From positions 749-54,332 of the forward strand of contig DDWF01000326.1 of the NCBI GenBank assembly GCA_002345845.1: a DNA stretch of 53,584 nt, in the 5' to 3' direction. The notes under the pieces were generated by a model. The model made no database searches. It was not told the origin of the DNA and saw only the letters and a list, made by a program, of their open reading frames with translations. This DNA comes from Betaproteobacteria bacterium UBA2293 (lineage in GTDB: Bacteria; Pseudomonadota; Gammaproteobacteria; Burkholderiales; Rhodocyclaceae). A program made the position numbers and the translations under genes. Of the stretch, positions 8,411 through 16,566 are shown piece by piece (position 1 is the stretch's first letter; each line of letters opens with the position of its first letter).

Positions 8411-8432
8411 GCCGGCCAAACTCTTGGCCGGC
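8411..8432. terminator. Hairpin between convergent ferredoxin and hemerythrin genes
   Basis: A perfect 9-bp stem (GCCGGCCAA with TTGGCCGGC) closes a 4-nt loop. It sits 39 nt after the ferredoxin stop and 10 nt beyond the end of the minus-strand hemerythrin gene. There is no clear T-tract on either strand, so it may act with Rho or as a 3' mRNA end protector for both operons. Confidence 0.5.
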
Positions 8433-8441
8433 GAGAACCGC

Positions 8442-8897
8442 TCACTCCAGCGGTTTCTGGCGTTTGAACACCAACGGTACACCCGCGTGGCTGCGCTTGG
8501 TCATCCATGTCGCCAACGCCGAATCCATGTAATCGGCGTGGGCGGGAAACCACTCCATGAGGGCGACAGCCAGCTGCCTGACGACCTCGACATTGCCTCT
8601 GGCCAGCATCTCCCTGACCTCATGAACAGAAGCCAGCACCTTGTCGTGCTCGGCAACATGGCAATCCTTGGCGGGAAAGTCATTCTCTGCCATCCAGCAG
8701 CTCTCTTCGGCAAAATGCGTCACGGCGTGCACAGCGAAGGCCTGAAGCGCATCCATCAGTTCCATATCGTCGACCGTCAGCAGGGCATCGACCAGTCTGA
8801 CGAATTCGCGATGGGTTGCATCCATCGGCGCATAACCGAGCAGATAGCGATCATTCCAGACAAAGCCATCCGGCTCCGGCGAGTCAGTTTCGTTCAT
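8442..8897 (-). CDS. Bacteriohemerythrin
   Basis: This 151-residue single-domain protein carries hemerythrin ligands in order: H in MDATHREF, H in HAVTHFAEE with its Glu, H-x-x-x-H in DCHVAEHDK, and H/D in FPAHADYMD. It would bind O2 at a di-iron centre, possibly feeding or sensing oxygen for the oxygenases next door; that role is inference. The ATG at 8897 is preceded by GAGGAG; a longer frame to 8951 has no ribosome site. A half-operator lies at 8920-8943, so it may share CymR-type control. Confidence 0.85.
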   Translation of the reverse strand: MNETDSPEPDGFVWNDRYLLGYAPMDATHREFVRLVDALLTVDDMELMDALQAFAVHAVTHFAEESCWMAENDFPAKDCHVAEHDKVLASVHEVREMLARGNVEVVRQLAVALMEWFPAHADYMDSALATWMTKRSHAGVPLVFKRQKPLE

Positions 8898-8919
8898 TCG
8901 ACACTCCTCGGCACAACAT

Positions 8920-8943
8920 ATAAACCGAACATACGGCTTGTCT
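8920..8943. promoter_or_regulatory. Degenerate CymR-type operator upstream of hemerythrin
   Basis: The stretch contains ATAAACCG and CGGCTTGTCT, resembling the two arms of the palindrome at 388-409, but with 4 extra bases in the centre. The right arm matches CRTACGG-YYTGTCT well and the left arm less so. It lies 23 nt before the hemerythrin ATG. The extra spacing may abolish binding, so this is only suggestive. Confidence 0.3.
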
Positions 8944-8995
8944 TTTATCAACAGTGCGACCAGGCCGAATCATCAAAGCCCGGTGGCAGGCGTTA

Positions 8996-9631
8996 TCAGC
9001 GCTTGGGCAAAACTTTCTTTTTGCGGTCGAACAACTCGAACGCGGCTTGATAGGTAATCAGCTTGACCCGCTCGAAGCGCTCCTTGTCAAACTGCCACAG
9101 CAGGCGCACGGAAAGGCCGCGAATCGAACTGAAGACCAGCCACAGCACATCTTCAGCATCCTCTCTGGACAAACCACGAGTCAGCAGCAGGCCAATCCAC
9201 ATGTCTTCGACGAGATGGCGATTCGAGCGGGCAACTTTCTGCACCGCATCACGCAATTCCGGATCACGTCCGGCCGCACCCAGAATGTCCAGACCGATGG
9301 AAAAGTTCTGCCCGAGAAAGAAGTCCGAGGCATCGGCAATCATTTCGGCAATTACGTCATTTTCCGGCTTGACTGCCGCAATCCGCAGACGGCTGGCTTC
9401 GGTCGCCTGATCAAAAACACGGGCGACAGCACACAGGACCAGATCGACCTTGGTCGGGAAGTGGTGGGTCTGAGCCCCACGCGACACGCCAGCCTCTTCC
9501 GTAACGTCCGCTACACGAAAACCCGCGTACCCCTTGCTCCGGAGTATCTCAACAGCGGCGCTGATGACGCGCTCCTGAGTTTCGGAACTCCTCTCGGCTT
9601 GAGTTCTGCGCTTGGGCTTAGCTGACAGCAT
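8996..9631 (-). CDS. TetR-family repressor, CymR-like (second copy)
   Basis: This 211-residue protein is very close to CymR: KPKRRTQAERSSETQ at the start, the helix-turn-helix FRVADVTEEAGVSRGAQTHH, and LSREDAEDVLWLVFSSIRGL near the end. It is also clearly related to the regulator at 4346-5092. The ATG at 9631 was chosen because AGGTG precedes it by 8 nt and it aligns with the CymR N-terminus; an ATG at 9646 and a TTG at 9658 lie further upstream. Of the two copies this one better matches CymR in length and sequence, so it is the stronger candidate for binding the operators at 388-409 and 648-667. Confidence 0.88.
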   Translation of the reverse strand: MLSAKPKRRTQAERSSETQERVISAAVEILRSKGYAGFRVADVTEEAGVSRGAQTHHFPTKVDLVLCAVARVFDQATEASRLRIAAVKPENDVIAEMIADASDFFLGQNFSIGLDILGAAGRDPELRDAVQKVARSNRHLVEDMWIGLLLTRGLSREDAEDVLWLVFSSIRGLSVRLLWQFDKERFERVKLITYQAAFELFDRKKKVLPKR

Positions 9632-9750
9632 TTGTCGCACCTGCATCAATATGGGCAATGCCGCGATTTTACCAAGACTATCGAGGCAATCTCCCCTTCA
9701 CTGATGCATTGACGATAGCCACCGATACCTGGCGAAAGAAGGCCAATCAA

Positions 9751-9792
9751 AGAAAAAATGGCCGATCCGGGAACTCCTCAACCCGAATCGGC
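9751..9792 (-). terminator. Rho-independent terminator of the pnt operon
   Basis: On the minus strand, a stem of GCCGAT-CGGG paired with CCCG-ATCGGC (one bulge) is followed by CATTTTTTCTTTG. It lies about 190 nt after the pntB stop, in the otherwise gene-free 9632-9978 stretch. I see no other gene or strong signal there, apart from short AT-rich patches next to pntB. Confidence 0.7.
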
Positions 9793-9978
9793 TAAGCCAC
9801 CAGCAAGTGCGCAAGAGTAACAACATGCCAGCAGAGGAGAGAGTCAAAGCAGCTTCACAAGCTCCTACTCACAGGAGTAAAAAAGAGCCAATCAAGCCCA
9901 CATATTATTTCACAATATTGTATTTGTGCATACCAGTTTTTAACACACGATATGTTTAAATCGCTTCCGCTTAAAACG

Positions 9979-11349
9979 TCAGCCCATCGCTTTCAGTTGC
10001 TGAATGATCTCACCGGCCATCGGCTGGGCGTCGCCGTAGAGCATGCGGCAGTTGTCGGTGTAGAACAGGGCATTCTCCACCCCGGAATAGCCGGTACCCT
10101 TGCCGCGCTTGATGACGATGACGTTCTGCGCCATGTCGGCGTTGAGGATCGGCATGCCGTAGATCGGGCTGGTCTTGTCGGTGCGTGCGCTGGGATTGAC
10201 CACGTCGTTGGCGCCAATGATCAGCGCCACATCTGCCTGAGCGAACTCGCCGTTGATCTCTTCCAGGTCGAAGATCTTGTCGTAGGGTACGCCAGCCTCG
10301 GCCAGCAGCACGTTCATGTGTCCCGGCATGCGCCCGGCTACCGGGTGGATGGCGAACTTCACCTCGACGCCGGCTTCTTCCAGGATCGAGGTCATTTCCC
10401 ATACCTTGTGCTGGGCGTGGGCGACGGCCATACCGTAACCGGGAACGATGATGACCTTAGAGGCGTAGCGCATCATCGCCGCCGCATCTATGGGGCCGAC
10501 TTCCTTCATCGTGCCACTGATCGCCTCGCCGGGGCCGCTGGCCGCCATGGGCGTGAACAGAATGTTGGAGATCGGCCGGTTCATTGCCTTGGCCATCAGT
10601 TGCGTCAGCAGTGTGCCGGCGGCGCCGACGACGATGCCGGCAATGATCAGCGCCGGGTTGCCGAGGACGTAGCCTTCGAAACCGACAGCCAGGCCGGTGA
10701 AGGCGTTGAACAGCGAGATCACCACCGGCATGTCGGCGCCGCCGATGGGCAGGGTGACGATCAGGCCGAGCACCAGGGCGACGAGGAAGAAGGCGATGAC
10801 CAGTTCCGGCTGCTGCGGCGCCAGGACGATGACAGCGAGTCCGAGGCCGATGGCGACGACAGCGAGTAGCACGTTGACCGCATTCTGCGCCGGCAGCCGG
10901 TAGGCCTTTTTGAGCACCCCTTGCAGCTTCGCCCAGGCGACACAGGAGCCGGTGAAGGAGACGGCTCCGATCAGCGCCCCGAGCGTGGCCAGCGTCGCGG
11001 CAACCAGGCCGTGCATCTCGCCCTTGGCGAACTCGACGGCGGCAATCGCCGCCGCTGCCCCGCCGCCCATGCCGTTGTAGATGGCGACCATCTGCGGCAT
11101 GTCGGTCATCTTGACCTTCTGTGCCGAGATCCAGGCGCCACCGCCGCCAATGACCAGAGCCAGGGCGATCAGGCCGATGTTCTGCAGGCCGGGAATGAGG
11201 AAGGTGGCAGCAATGGCCAGCAGCATGCCGTAGCCGGCGATGACGATGCCCTTGCGGGCGCTGGCCGGCGAACTCATGCCCTTCAAACCGAAGATGAACA
11301 GCGCGGCGCCGACGAACCAGGCGCCCTGGACGTAGAAGGGGGCGCTCAT
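9979..11349 (-). CDS. pntB: NAD(P) transhydrogenase subunit beta
   Basis: This 456-residue subunit has nine or so hydrophobic segments (about 1-240), including conserved GGADMPVVISLFNAFTGLA, then the soluble NADP(H)-binding domain III with VPGYGMAVAHAQ, HPVAGRMPGHMNVLLAEAG and GANDVVNPSART. With the alpha subunits it forms the membrane complex that couples proton entry to hydride transfer from NADH to NADP+. The ATG overlaps the pntAb stop as ATGA. Length and domain order are normal. It could supply NADPH for biosynthesis during growth on aromatics. Confidence 0.97.
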   Translation of the reverse strand: MSAPFYVQGAWFVGAALFIFGLKGMSSPASARKGIVIAGYGMLLAIAATFLIPGLQNIGLIALALVIGGGGAWISAQKVKMTDMPQMVAIYNGMGGGAAAAIAAVEFAKGEMHGLVAATLATLGALIGAVSFTGSCVAWAKLQGVLKKAYRLPAQNAVNVLLAVVAIGLGLAVIVLAPQQPELVIAFFLVALVLGLIVTLPIGGADMPVVISLFNAFTGLAVGFEGYVLGNPALIIAGIVVGAAGTLLTQLMAKAMNRPISNILFTPMAASGPGEAISGTMKEVGPIDAAAMMRYASKVIIVPGYGMAVAHAQHKVWEMTSILEEAGVEVKFAIHPVAGRMPGHMNVLLAEAGVPYDKIFDLEEINGEFAQADVALIIGANDVVNPSARTDKTSPIYGMPILNADMAQNVIVIKRGKGTGYSGVENALFYTDNCRMLYGDAQPMAGEIIQQLKAMG

Positions 11350-11633
11350 TGTCCGCCCTCCTTCTTCTTGAACATGGCCAGCATGCGCTCGGTGACGACG
11401 TAACCACCGGCGGCATTGGCGGCGCCCAGCGCCACGGCGAAGAAGCCGATGGCCTGTTGCAGCACCGTTTCGGCCATGCCGAGGACGATCATGGCGCCGA
11501 CGACGACGACGCCGTGGATGAAGTTGGAACCGGACATCAATGGCGTGTGCAGGATGACCGGCACCTTGGCGATGATCTCGTAGCCGGTGAAGGCGGCGAG
11601 CATGAAGATGTACAACGCGAGCAGGCCGTCCAT
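11346..11633 (-). CDS. pntAb: NAD(P) transhydrogenase subunit alpha, membrane part
   Basis: This 95-residue membrane protein has about three transmembrane helices and the family stretch KVPVILHTPLMSGSNFIHG. It corresponds to the C-terminal membrane segment of E. coli PntA, encoded separately here as in many alpha- and betaproteobacteria. Start and stop overlap the neighbours by 1 nt (TGATG) and 4 nt, so the three pnt genes are translationally coupled. Confidence 0.95.
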   Translation of the reverse strand: MDGLLALYIFMLAAFTGYEIIAKVPVILHTPLMSGSNFIHGVVVVGAMIVLGMAETVLQQAIGFFAVALGAANAAGGYVVTERMLAMFKKKEGGQ

Positions 11634-12763
11634 CAGGCTTCTCCCAGAACTTGTTTGACGGTGTTATGCACCGTGGCGCCGTCCTTGCACAGCAGGGTGC
11701 CGGCGACGATTTCGTCGCTCCAGTCGAACTGGAGATTGCCGTCCTTGATCCACGGCGAGAGGAAGTTGTAGATGTTTTTGGCGTACAACTCGGAGGCGTG
11801 GGTCGGCATGCGCGACGGCAGGTTTAGTGGCCCGTGGATATTTACGTCGTTGGCGATGACGTGTTCGCCGGGCTGGGTCAGGGCGCAGTTGCCGCCGGAT
11901 TCGGCGGCCATGTCGACGATGATGGCGCCGTACTTCATGCGGCCGATCATGTCGGTGGTGATGATCACCGGCGCCTTCTTGCCGGGAATGGCGGCGGTGG
12001 TGATGACAACATCGGACATGGCCACGGCCTTGGCCAGTTTCTCGGTCTGCGCCGCCTTCTCTTCGGCGGTCAGTTCGCGGGCGTAGCCGCCGGCACCGTC
12101 GGCCGAGACGCCGGTGTCGACGAACTTGGCGCCGAGCGATTCGATCTGTTCCTTGGCCGCGGCGCGCACGTCGTAGGCTTCGACCATGGCGCCGAGGCGC
12201 TTGCAGGTGGCGATCGCCTGCAGGCCGGCGACGCCGGCGCCGATGACCAGTACTCGCGCCGGGCGGATGGTGCCGGCGGCGGTAGTCAGCATCGGGAAGA
12301 ACTTGGTGCAGCGGGCGGCAGCGATCAGGCCGCACTGGTAGCCGGCGCAGGAACCCTGCGAGGACAGCGCGTCCATGCTCTGGGCGCGCGAGATGCGCGG
12401 CAGCAGTTCGAGGGCGAAGGCGGTGATTTTCCTAGCGTTCAGCGCCGCCAGGCGCTCGCGGCTGTCGTAGGGCTTGAGCAGGCCGATCAGCACCGACCCC
12501 TCGGGCAGTGCGGCAATCTCTTCCGCCGACGGCGGGGTCACCCGCAGGATGACATCGGCGCCCACGTAGGCTTCGGCCCGGCCGTTCACGAAGTCGACAC
12601 CGCTGTAATCCGGGTCGAGGAAGTGACTGTTGATGCCGGCGCTCTGCTCCATGCGCAGGCGGGCGCCGAGGGCAGCGAATTTTTTGGCTGTCTCGGGAAC
12701 GAGTGCCGTGCGGTTTTCGCCCGACAAAAGCTCTTTACCTACCGCAATAACAATTGACTGCAC
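11633..12763 (-). CDS. pntAa: NAD(P) transhydrogenase subunit alpha, NAD-binding part
   Basis: This 376-residue soluble domain I is homologous to alanine dehydrogenase. It shows SSQGSCAGYQCGLIAAA, the Rossmann motif VIGAGVAGLQA and the PGKKAPVIITTDMI region. It binds NAD(H) and works with pntAb and pntB. The start is a GTG at 12763 with AAAGGAG just upstream. A -10-like TATAGT at 12898-12893 on the minus strand could be its promoter, giving a leader near 120 nt. Confidence 0.95.
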   Translation of the reverse strand: MQSIVIAVGKELLSGENRTALVPETAKKFAALGARLRMEQSAGINSHFLDPDYSGVDFVNGRAEAYVGADVILRVTPPSAEEIAALPEGSVLIGLLKPYDSRERLAALNARKITAFALELLPRISRAQSMDALSSQGSCAGYQCGLIAAARCTKFFPMLTTAAGTIRPARVLVIGAGVAGLQAIATCKRLGAMVEAYDVRAAAKEQIESLGAKFVDTGVSADGAGGYARELTAEEKAAQTEKLAKAVAMSDVVITTAAIPGKKAPVIITTDMIGRMKYGAIIVDMAAESGGNCALTQPGEHVIANDVNIHGPLNLPSRMPTHASELYAKNIYNFLSPWIKDGNLQFDWSDEIVAGTLLCKDGATVHNTVKQVLGEA

Positions 12764-13185
12764 ACCGTTACTCCTTTGGTATCTCGGGTCAAGCCGATGT
12801 TTTTACTTCGGCATCCGTGTCAAATTTCTGCAATAAGACAGGCACTGAACGAGAATGTCACCATGTCTTCAACAAGATTCGTATTCTTGCATACTATATT
12901 GATAATTACCACGTGTGACCGCAAGTAGCTTGCGTGAATATCACCGGGAAGGCATTTTGAAATTCGCGTTCAGTGCCGAATCATTCACAAACAAATAGTG
13001 AGAGCGCACAAATAATCGCAAGCATCGTTTAGAGGAAATCGAATGCTATCTTTAGCTATCGTTCCTGATAGCGAAATCCCCCTCTCAAGCCTATCTTTCC
13101 CGCGAGACACCACAACTTCCGCTGCCTATCCTCCAGTCATGTGCTCAATAGAGCATCAGACCGCTGCAGCACAGGGGAAATCAGC
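12764..13185. other. Gene-free junction between pnt operon and conjugation genes
   Basis: This 422-bp stretch holds the likely pnt promoter (minus-strand TATAGT at 12898-12893), an inverted repeat pair (12841-12856 and 12962-12977) and a small hairpin GCTATC/GATAGC at 13055-13072. I see no convincing gene; a 68-codon frame at 13043 overlaps the next gene and looks like chance. No copy of the tRNA-Pro 3' end, and hence no attachment site, is recognisable here. Confidence 0.5.
12841..12977. repeat. Inverted repeat pair flanking the pnt promoter
   Basis: GGCACTGAACGAGAAT at 12841-12856 is matched on the opposite strand at 12962-12977 with one mismatch (15 of 16). The two arms enclose 105 bp containing the proposed pnt -10. 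They could be paired operator sites permitting looping, or the ends of a very small mobile element; no target duplication is obvious. Confidence 0.5.
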
Positions 13186-13683
13186 ATGTTCACTGCCACC
13201 TCAGCAATGCCCCAGCATCGCTTCTCACCTCCCAGGGAGGAGAACGTAGCTCACCATGTTATCGAGACGCGCCTTTGGCTTGAGGAGCACGACTGGCTCT
13301 ATCGCCTCCTGCACAGCGAAGACAATGTCTCCCCGACCTTCCGCTTTCCCGATCTCATCAGCGCCAGCGTCTCTCTGGTCTTCAGGCACCAGGATGCCCC
13401 GTTTCGGATCTTCCGGTTTCTCGGGACCGTGCTTGTTCTCCGCCCGCCCGAGACACCGCGCCGCCGCGAATCGATGTGGCGGCAGCAGTACCAGTTGTTG
13501 TTGGACCTGCAGCGTTCGCCCGCCAATCGGCACCCCAACCCAAAATTCCAACTCGACCAATTGACCACAGCCTGCGTCGCCCTTTGCCGTGCGGAGGATG
13601 GCTCGGGCGCCGGGATCCTGCGGCAGGCACGCCGCAACATGGCCGAACGTTCCCATCCCGGGCGGGATGCGCCGCCTGGCTGA
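13186..13683 (+). CDS. Hypothetical protein at head of conjugation cluster, possibly frameshifted
   Basis: I do not recognise this 165-residue protein. It has no signal peptide or membrane segment and is rich in Arg and His. The ATG at 13186 follows AGGGGAAA. After its stop, the +1 frame continues with plausible protein ([20 protein letters not shown] to 13795) using similar codons. So the gene may be longer with a frameshift near 13660-13670, or a 42-codon gene may start at the ATG at 13667. It precedes the transglycosylase gene and is likely part of the transfer region. Confidence 0.55.
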   Translation: MFTATSAMPQHRFSPPREENVAHHVIETRLWLEEHDWLYRLLHSEDNVSPTFRFPDLISASVSLVFRHQDAPFRIFRFLGTVLVLRPPETPRRRESMWRQQYQLLLDLQRSPANRHPNPKFQLDQLTTACVALCRAEDGSGAGILRQARRNMAERSHPGRDAPPG

Positions 13684-13875
13684 GGCTTACGACGCCTTAA
13701 CTAGTGCCCCTGACTGGCATCCACCCGCTCCCAACCTGCTCGCTCACTATCACCTCGCCCGGCTAGACGCCGGACCAACCCGAAGCCGACCCTGACCGTC
13801 CGCGCACAGCTGACGGCCCAAACCTCCGCTGCCCGCGCCCCGGCGGGTCGTTCCGGTTTCGTTGGAGAGGTGCTC

Positions 13876-14415
13876 ATGCGTCTGTTGCTGCATTTTGCTG
13901 ATTTGGCTGCCTTGGCTGTCTTGGCGACCGCGTCCACCTGGGCACAGGCCTGCTGGGAGGAGGCGGCCCAGCGTTACGGCATTTCGGCCGACCTGCTCTA
14001 TGCCGTTGCCCGGGTCGAGTCGAACCTGAACCCTCAGGCCGTCAACCGCTCCCACCGCCAGCGCACTGGGTCCTACGACATCGGCCTCATGCAGATCAAC
14101 AGCGGCCACCTGCGGGCCCTGTCCCGTCACGGCATGCAGGAAGCCGATCTCTATGATCCGTGCACCAACATCCAAGTCGGCGCCTGGCTGCTGGCCGACA
14201 GCTTTTCTCGGCGGGGGGCGACGTGGGATGCCGTCGGCGCCTACAACGCCGCCTGCTCGCAACTCAAGGGTAAGGACTGCGTCGAGGCCCGCGCCCGATA
14301 CGCCTGGCGGGTGTACCGCCAGTTACCCGCGCAACGCAGCGCGCACTTGGGCGAACATCAGGTAGCGGCGGCGACCACGATTCCCGCCCTGATGTCGGTG
14401 AAGGTCTCACCATGA
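13876..14415 (+). CDS. Conjugation-associated lytic transglycosylase
   Basis: This 179-residue periplasmic enzyme has a signal peptide (about 1-26, ending TWAQA) and a soluble lytic transglycosylase domain with the catalytic Glu in [10 protein letters not shown], then [10 protein letters not shown] and VGAYNAAC. It would open peptidoglycan for the transfer apparatus, like VirB1 or F Orf169. GGAG at 13864 sits 8 nt before the ATG at 13876, which I prefer over a GTG at 13870. It overlaps the next gene by 4 nt. Confidence 0.88.
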   Translation: MRLLLHFADLAALAVLATASTWAQACWEEAAQRYGISADLLYAVARVESNLNPQAVNRSHRQRTGSYDIGLMQINSGHLRALSRHGMQEADLYDPCTNIQVGAWLLADSFSRRGATWDAVGAYNAACSQLKGKDCVEARARYAWRVYRQLPAQRSAHLGEHQVAAATTIPALMSVKVSP

Positions 14416-15086
14416 CGGCCCGCTGCCTGCGCCGCGTCGCTGCGCTCGGCCTCGTCGCCAGTTGTGCGGTCATCGCGTCGTGCAGCCTGTTCCGCACATC
14501 GGTGCCGGTCGAGGCTACATTGGGGATGCATGCCGGAACGCCTGCTCGGTTGGCCCAGCTCGACTACGGCCACCGGGCCAGGTTCGCGCAGTGCGTGCCC
14601 CCGGCATGCCCCACGCGCACACCCAAGACACTCGCGCCGGAGACGGCCAGCCAGCCAATCGCGCGCGAAGCCGCAGTCCCCCCCGCCGAATCCGTCACCC
14701 CCGCTCCTTTGGCGCAAGACTCTACGACGCAGGCGGAAAGCTCGCGCATGGTCATCGTGCAGTTCGGCCTGGGCAGCGCCAAGCTGAGCCTCGCCGCGCG
14801 CTCCCAACTGAACCGAGCCATGGGCGACCCGCTCCACGTGCGCCGCATCAAGATCGTCGGCCGCACCGACAGTACCGGGCCGCTGGCCTTCAATGAATCG
14901 CTGGCCTTCGCCCGCGCCCTGGCGGTTCGCGACCACCTGCGCAAGACCTATCCGATGCTGGCCGCCACGCTGACGCTACAGGCGCGAGGGGCGTGCTGCT
15001 TCATCGCCCCGAACGACACCGTGGCCGGCCGCACACAGAACCGGCGGTCCGAGGTGGTTTTCCAGATGAGCCAGAACCTGCCATGA
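14412..15086 (+). CDS. OmpA-domain lipoprotein of the conjugation cluster
   Basis: This 224-residue protein has a signal peptide ending in a lipobox-like VIASC (about 20-24), a Pro/Ala-rich linker, and a C-terminal OmpA/MotB-like peptidoglycan-binding domain with [20 protein letters not shown] and NRRSEVVF. It probably anchors the apparatus to the cell wall. The ATG overlaps the transglycosylase stop. Confidence 0.8.
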   Translation: MTARCLRRVAALGLVASCAVIASCSLFRTSVPVEATLGMHAGTPARLAQLDYGHRARFAQCVPPACPTRTPKTLAPETASQPIAREAAVPPAESVTPAPLAQDSTTQAESSRMVIVQFGLGSAKLSLAARSQLNRAMGDPLHVRRIKIVGRTDSTGPLAFNESLAFARALAVRDHLRKTYPMLAATLTLQARGACCFIAPNDTVAGRTQNRRSEVVFQMSQNLP

Positions 15087-15225
15087 CGCCGCACCGGTCG
15101 CCCGCTCACATCTCAGTCCTTCACCCGTCGAGTGTTGTGCTCCCACCCGCAGGCGCGTCCGTCCGCCCACCCGCCTTCCCACCGCTATCTCACTTTCAAC
15201 GTTCCACCCATGCCCGGAGGTTTTC

Positions 15226-15576
15226 ATGAACACTGCAGTCCCTTTTTCTTCCCCCCGCGTCACCACCCGCAAACCGATGACCGTCGCGCTGCTGCTGGCG
15301 ATGATCGTCGTCGGCCTCGGCACCGCTTTACCCGGCTACGCCCTGGACCTGGTCGCCTTCACCGGCATCACCGGGCCGCTCACCTCGGCTCTGACCCAGA
15401 TCGCCGCACTCGGCCCGGGCATCAAGGCCCTGGTCGGGTTCGTCGGTTTCGTGGTCGCGCTCATCTCGCTCTCGGCCCTACGCAACTTCGGACCGGTCCT
15501 GTTCTACGTCGGCCTCGCCATATTCGCCGCCGTGGGGCTGGTGATCGCCGGCGCGATCATGGGCGCAGTGGTCTGA
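15226..15576 (+). CDS. TraA-like conjugative pilin precursor
   Basis: This 116-residue protein has a leader with a hydrophobic stretch and a cleavage-like site near ALPGYALD (about 37-41), followed by two hydrophobic helices separated by a short basic loop (LRNFG). That is the layout of F-type pilins such as TraA. GGAGG lies 6 nt before the ATG. Its place just before traL supports the call. Sequence similarity to known pilins is low by eye, so the assignment depends on topology and position. Confidence 0.65.
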   Translation: MNTAVPFSSPRVTTRKPMTVALLLAMIVVGLGTALPGYALDLVAFTGITGPLTSALTQIAALGPGIKALVGFVGFVVALISLSALRNFGPVLFYVGLAIFAAVGLVIAGAIMGAVV

Positions 15577-15605
15577 AACGCCTGCAGCGAACCCAGGAGA
15601 CCACC

Positions 15606-15905
15606 ATGCAAGCGGACACCTTTATCCCGCGGCGTCTCGATGACCAATGGAAGATTGGCTTCTGGGATATCGATGTTGCCGCGCCGATCCTGTTCATGTT
15701 CTTTGTCGGCTACCTGTCCGGCAGCAGGTTGTCCTTTGCCGTCTGCATGGCGATCGGCATCTTCGTCGCGCGCTGGATTTCGCGCCTCAAGGCGGACAAG
15801 CATCCGGCTTTCGCCATCCACTGGCTGTATTGGCATCTGCCGGCCAGTCCGCTGAGCGCGATGCGGGCGACGCCGCCATCGCACATCCGCCGCATGGTCG
15901 GCTGA
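15606..15905 (+). CDS. traL: F-type conjugation protein TraL
   Basis: This 99-residue inner-membrane protein starts FIPRRLDDQWKIGFWDIDVA, close to the conserved TraL opening, and has two membrane helices (about 27-60). TraL is a VirB3-like part of the F-type pilus assembly machine. The ATG at 15606 is preceded by GGAGACCACC. The traE gene follows after an inserted repeat-like stretch. Confidence 0.88.
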   Translation: MQADTFIPRRLDDQWKIGFWDIDVAAPILFMFFVGYLSGSRLSFAVCMAIGIFVARWISRLKADKHPAFAIHWLYWHLPASPLSAMRATPPSHIRRMVG

Positions 15906-15919
15906 GCCTGGAGAGAGAC

Positions 15920-15997
15920 ATGAACCCCCACGCTCACTTCGTTCGCTGCCCCCCAAGGGGGCGCTCAGTGCCCTTCGGGCGGCCGGGCGGGCACTGA
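15920..15997 (+). repeat. REP-like insert with a 25-codon leader frame before traE
   Basis: Between traL and traE lies a GC-rich block (about 15924-15990) with the hairpin CCCCCC-AA-GGGGG and a second hairpin GCCC-TTCG-GGGC. Blocks of this kind, with CACTTCGTTCGCTG followed by C-runs and G-runs, recur widely in betaproteobacterial genomes. It follows a good ribosome site (GGAGAG) and an ATG at 15920, creating a 25-codon frame whose TGA (15995-15997) ends 2 nt before the traE ATG. The block may have split traE from its ribosome site, with translation rescued by coupling. Confidence 0.5.
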
Positions 15998-15999
15998 CC

Positions 16000-16566
16000 A
16001 TGGACTTCGAACGGCTCAACGGCGACATCAAGGAGATGCGGCGCCGCAATCGCGGGCTGGGCCTGGCGGTCGGCGTGCTCGCGGCCGGCCAGATCCTCGC
16101 CCTGGTGGTGATCCTCAACCTACTCGGGACGGTGCGCACCGTGGTCGTGCCACCCTCGCTCAACAAGACCTTCTGGGTCACCCGCGACCAGGCCAGCAAC
16201 GAATACCTCGAGCAGATGGGCAGTTTCATCGCCTGGCTGGTGCTCGACGTGACGCCGGCCTCGATCGACTGGAAGAAGGACATGCTGCTCGGCTACGTCG
16301 AACCCGATCAGTACGGCCCGCTCAAGACGCGGCAGGAAGTGGAGGCCGAACGCTTGAAGCGCATCAACGCCGCAACCGTGTTCGCGCCCCAGCAACTCGT
16401 ACCCAGCGAAGAAGGACAGAGCATCGTCATCCGCGGGCGCCTGCGCACTCTGGTCAACGGCTTCGAGACCGCCAACGACCTCAAGGCCTACCGGGTCGAG
16501 TTCAGCTACGCCGGTGCGCGCATGCATTTGAAGAGTTTCAAGGAGGTGACCCATGCCGGCAACTGA
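16000..16566 (+). CDS. traE: F-type conjugation protein TraE
   Basis: This 188-residue protein has one N-terminal membrane helix (about 22-45) and a periplasmic domain, the layout of VirB8-like TraE. The ATG at 16000 has no good ribosome site of its own; the leader frame ending 2 nt upstream probably couples translation. Its 3' end overlaps traK by 14 nt. Confidence 0.88.
   Translation: MDFERLNGDIKEMRRRNRGLGLAVGVLAAGQILALVVILNLLGTVRTVVVPPSLNKTFWVTRDQASNEYLEQMGSFIAWLVLDVTPASIDWKKDMLLGYVEPDQYGPLKTRQEVEAERLKRINAATVFAPQQLVPSEEGQSIVIRGRLRTLVNGFETANDLKAYRVEFSYAGARMHLKSFKEVTHAGN

Noticed and set aside
13043..13249. 68-codon frame before the first conjugation gene
   Set aside because: It overlaps the better supported start at 13186 in another frame and shows no protein-like features.
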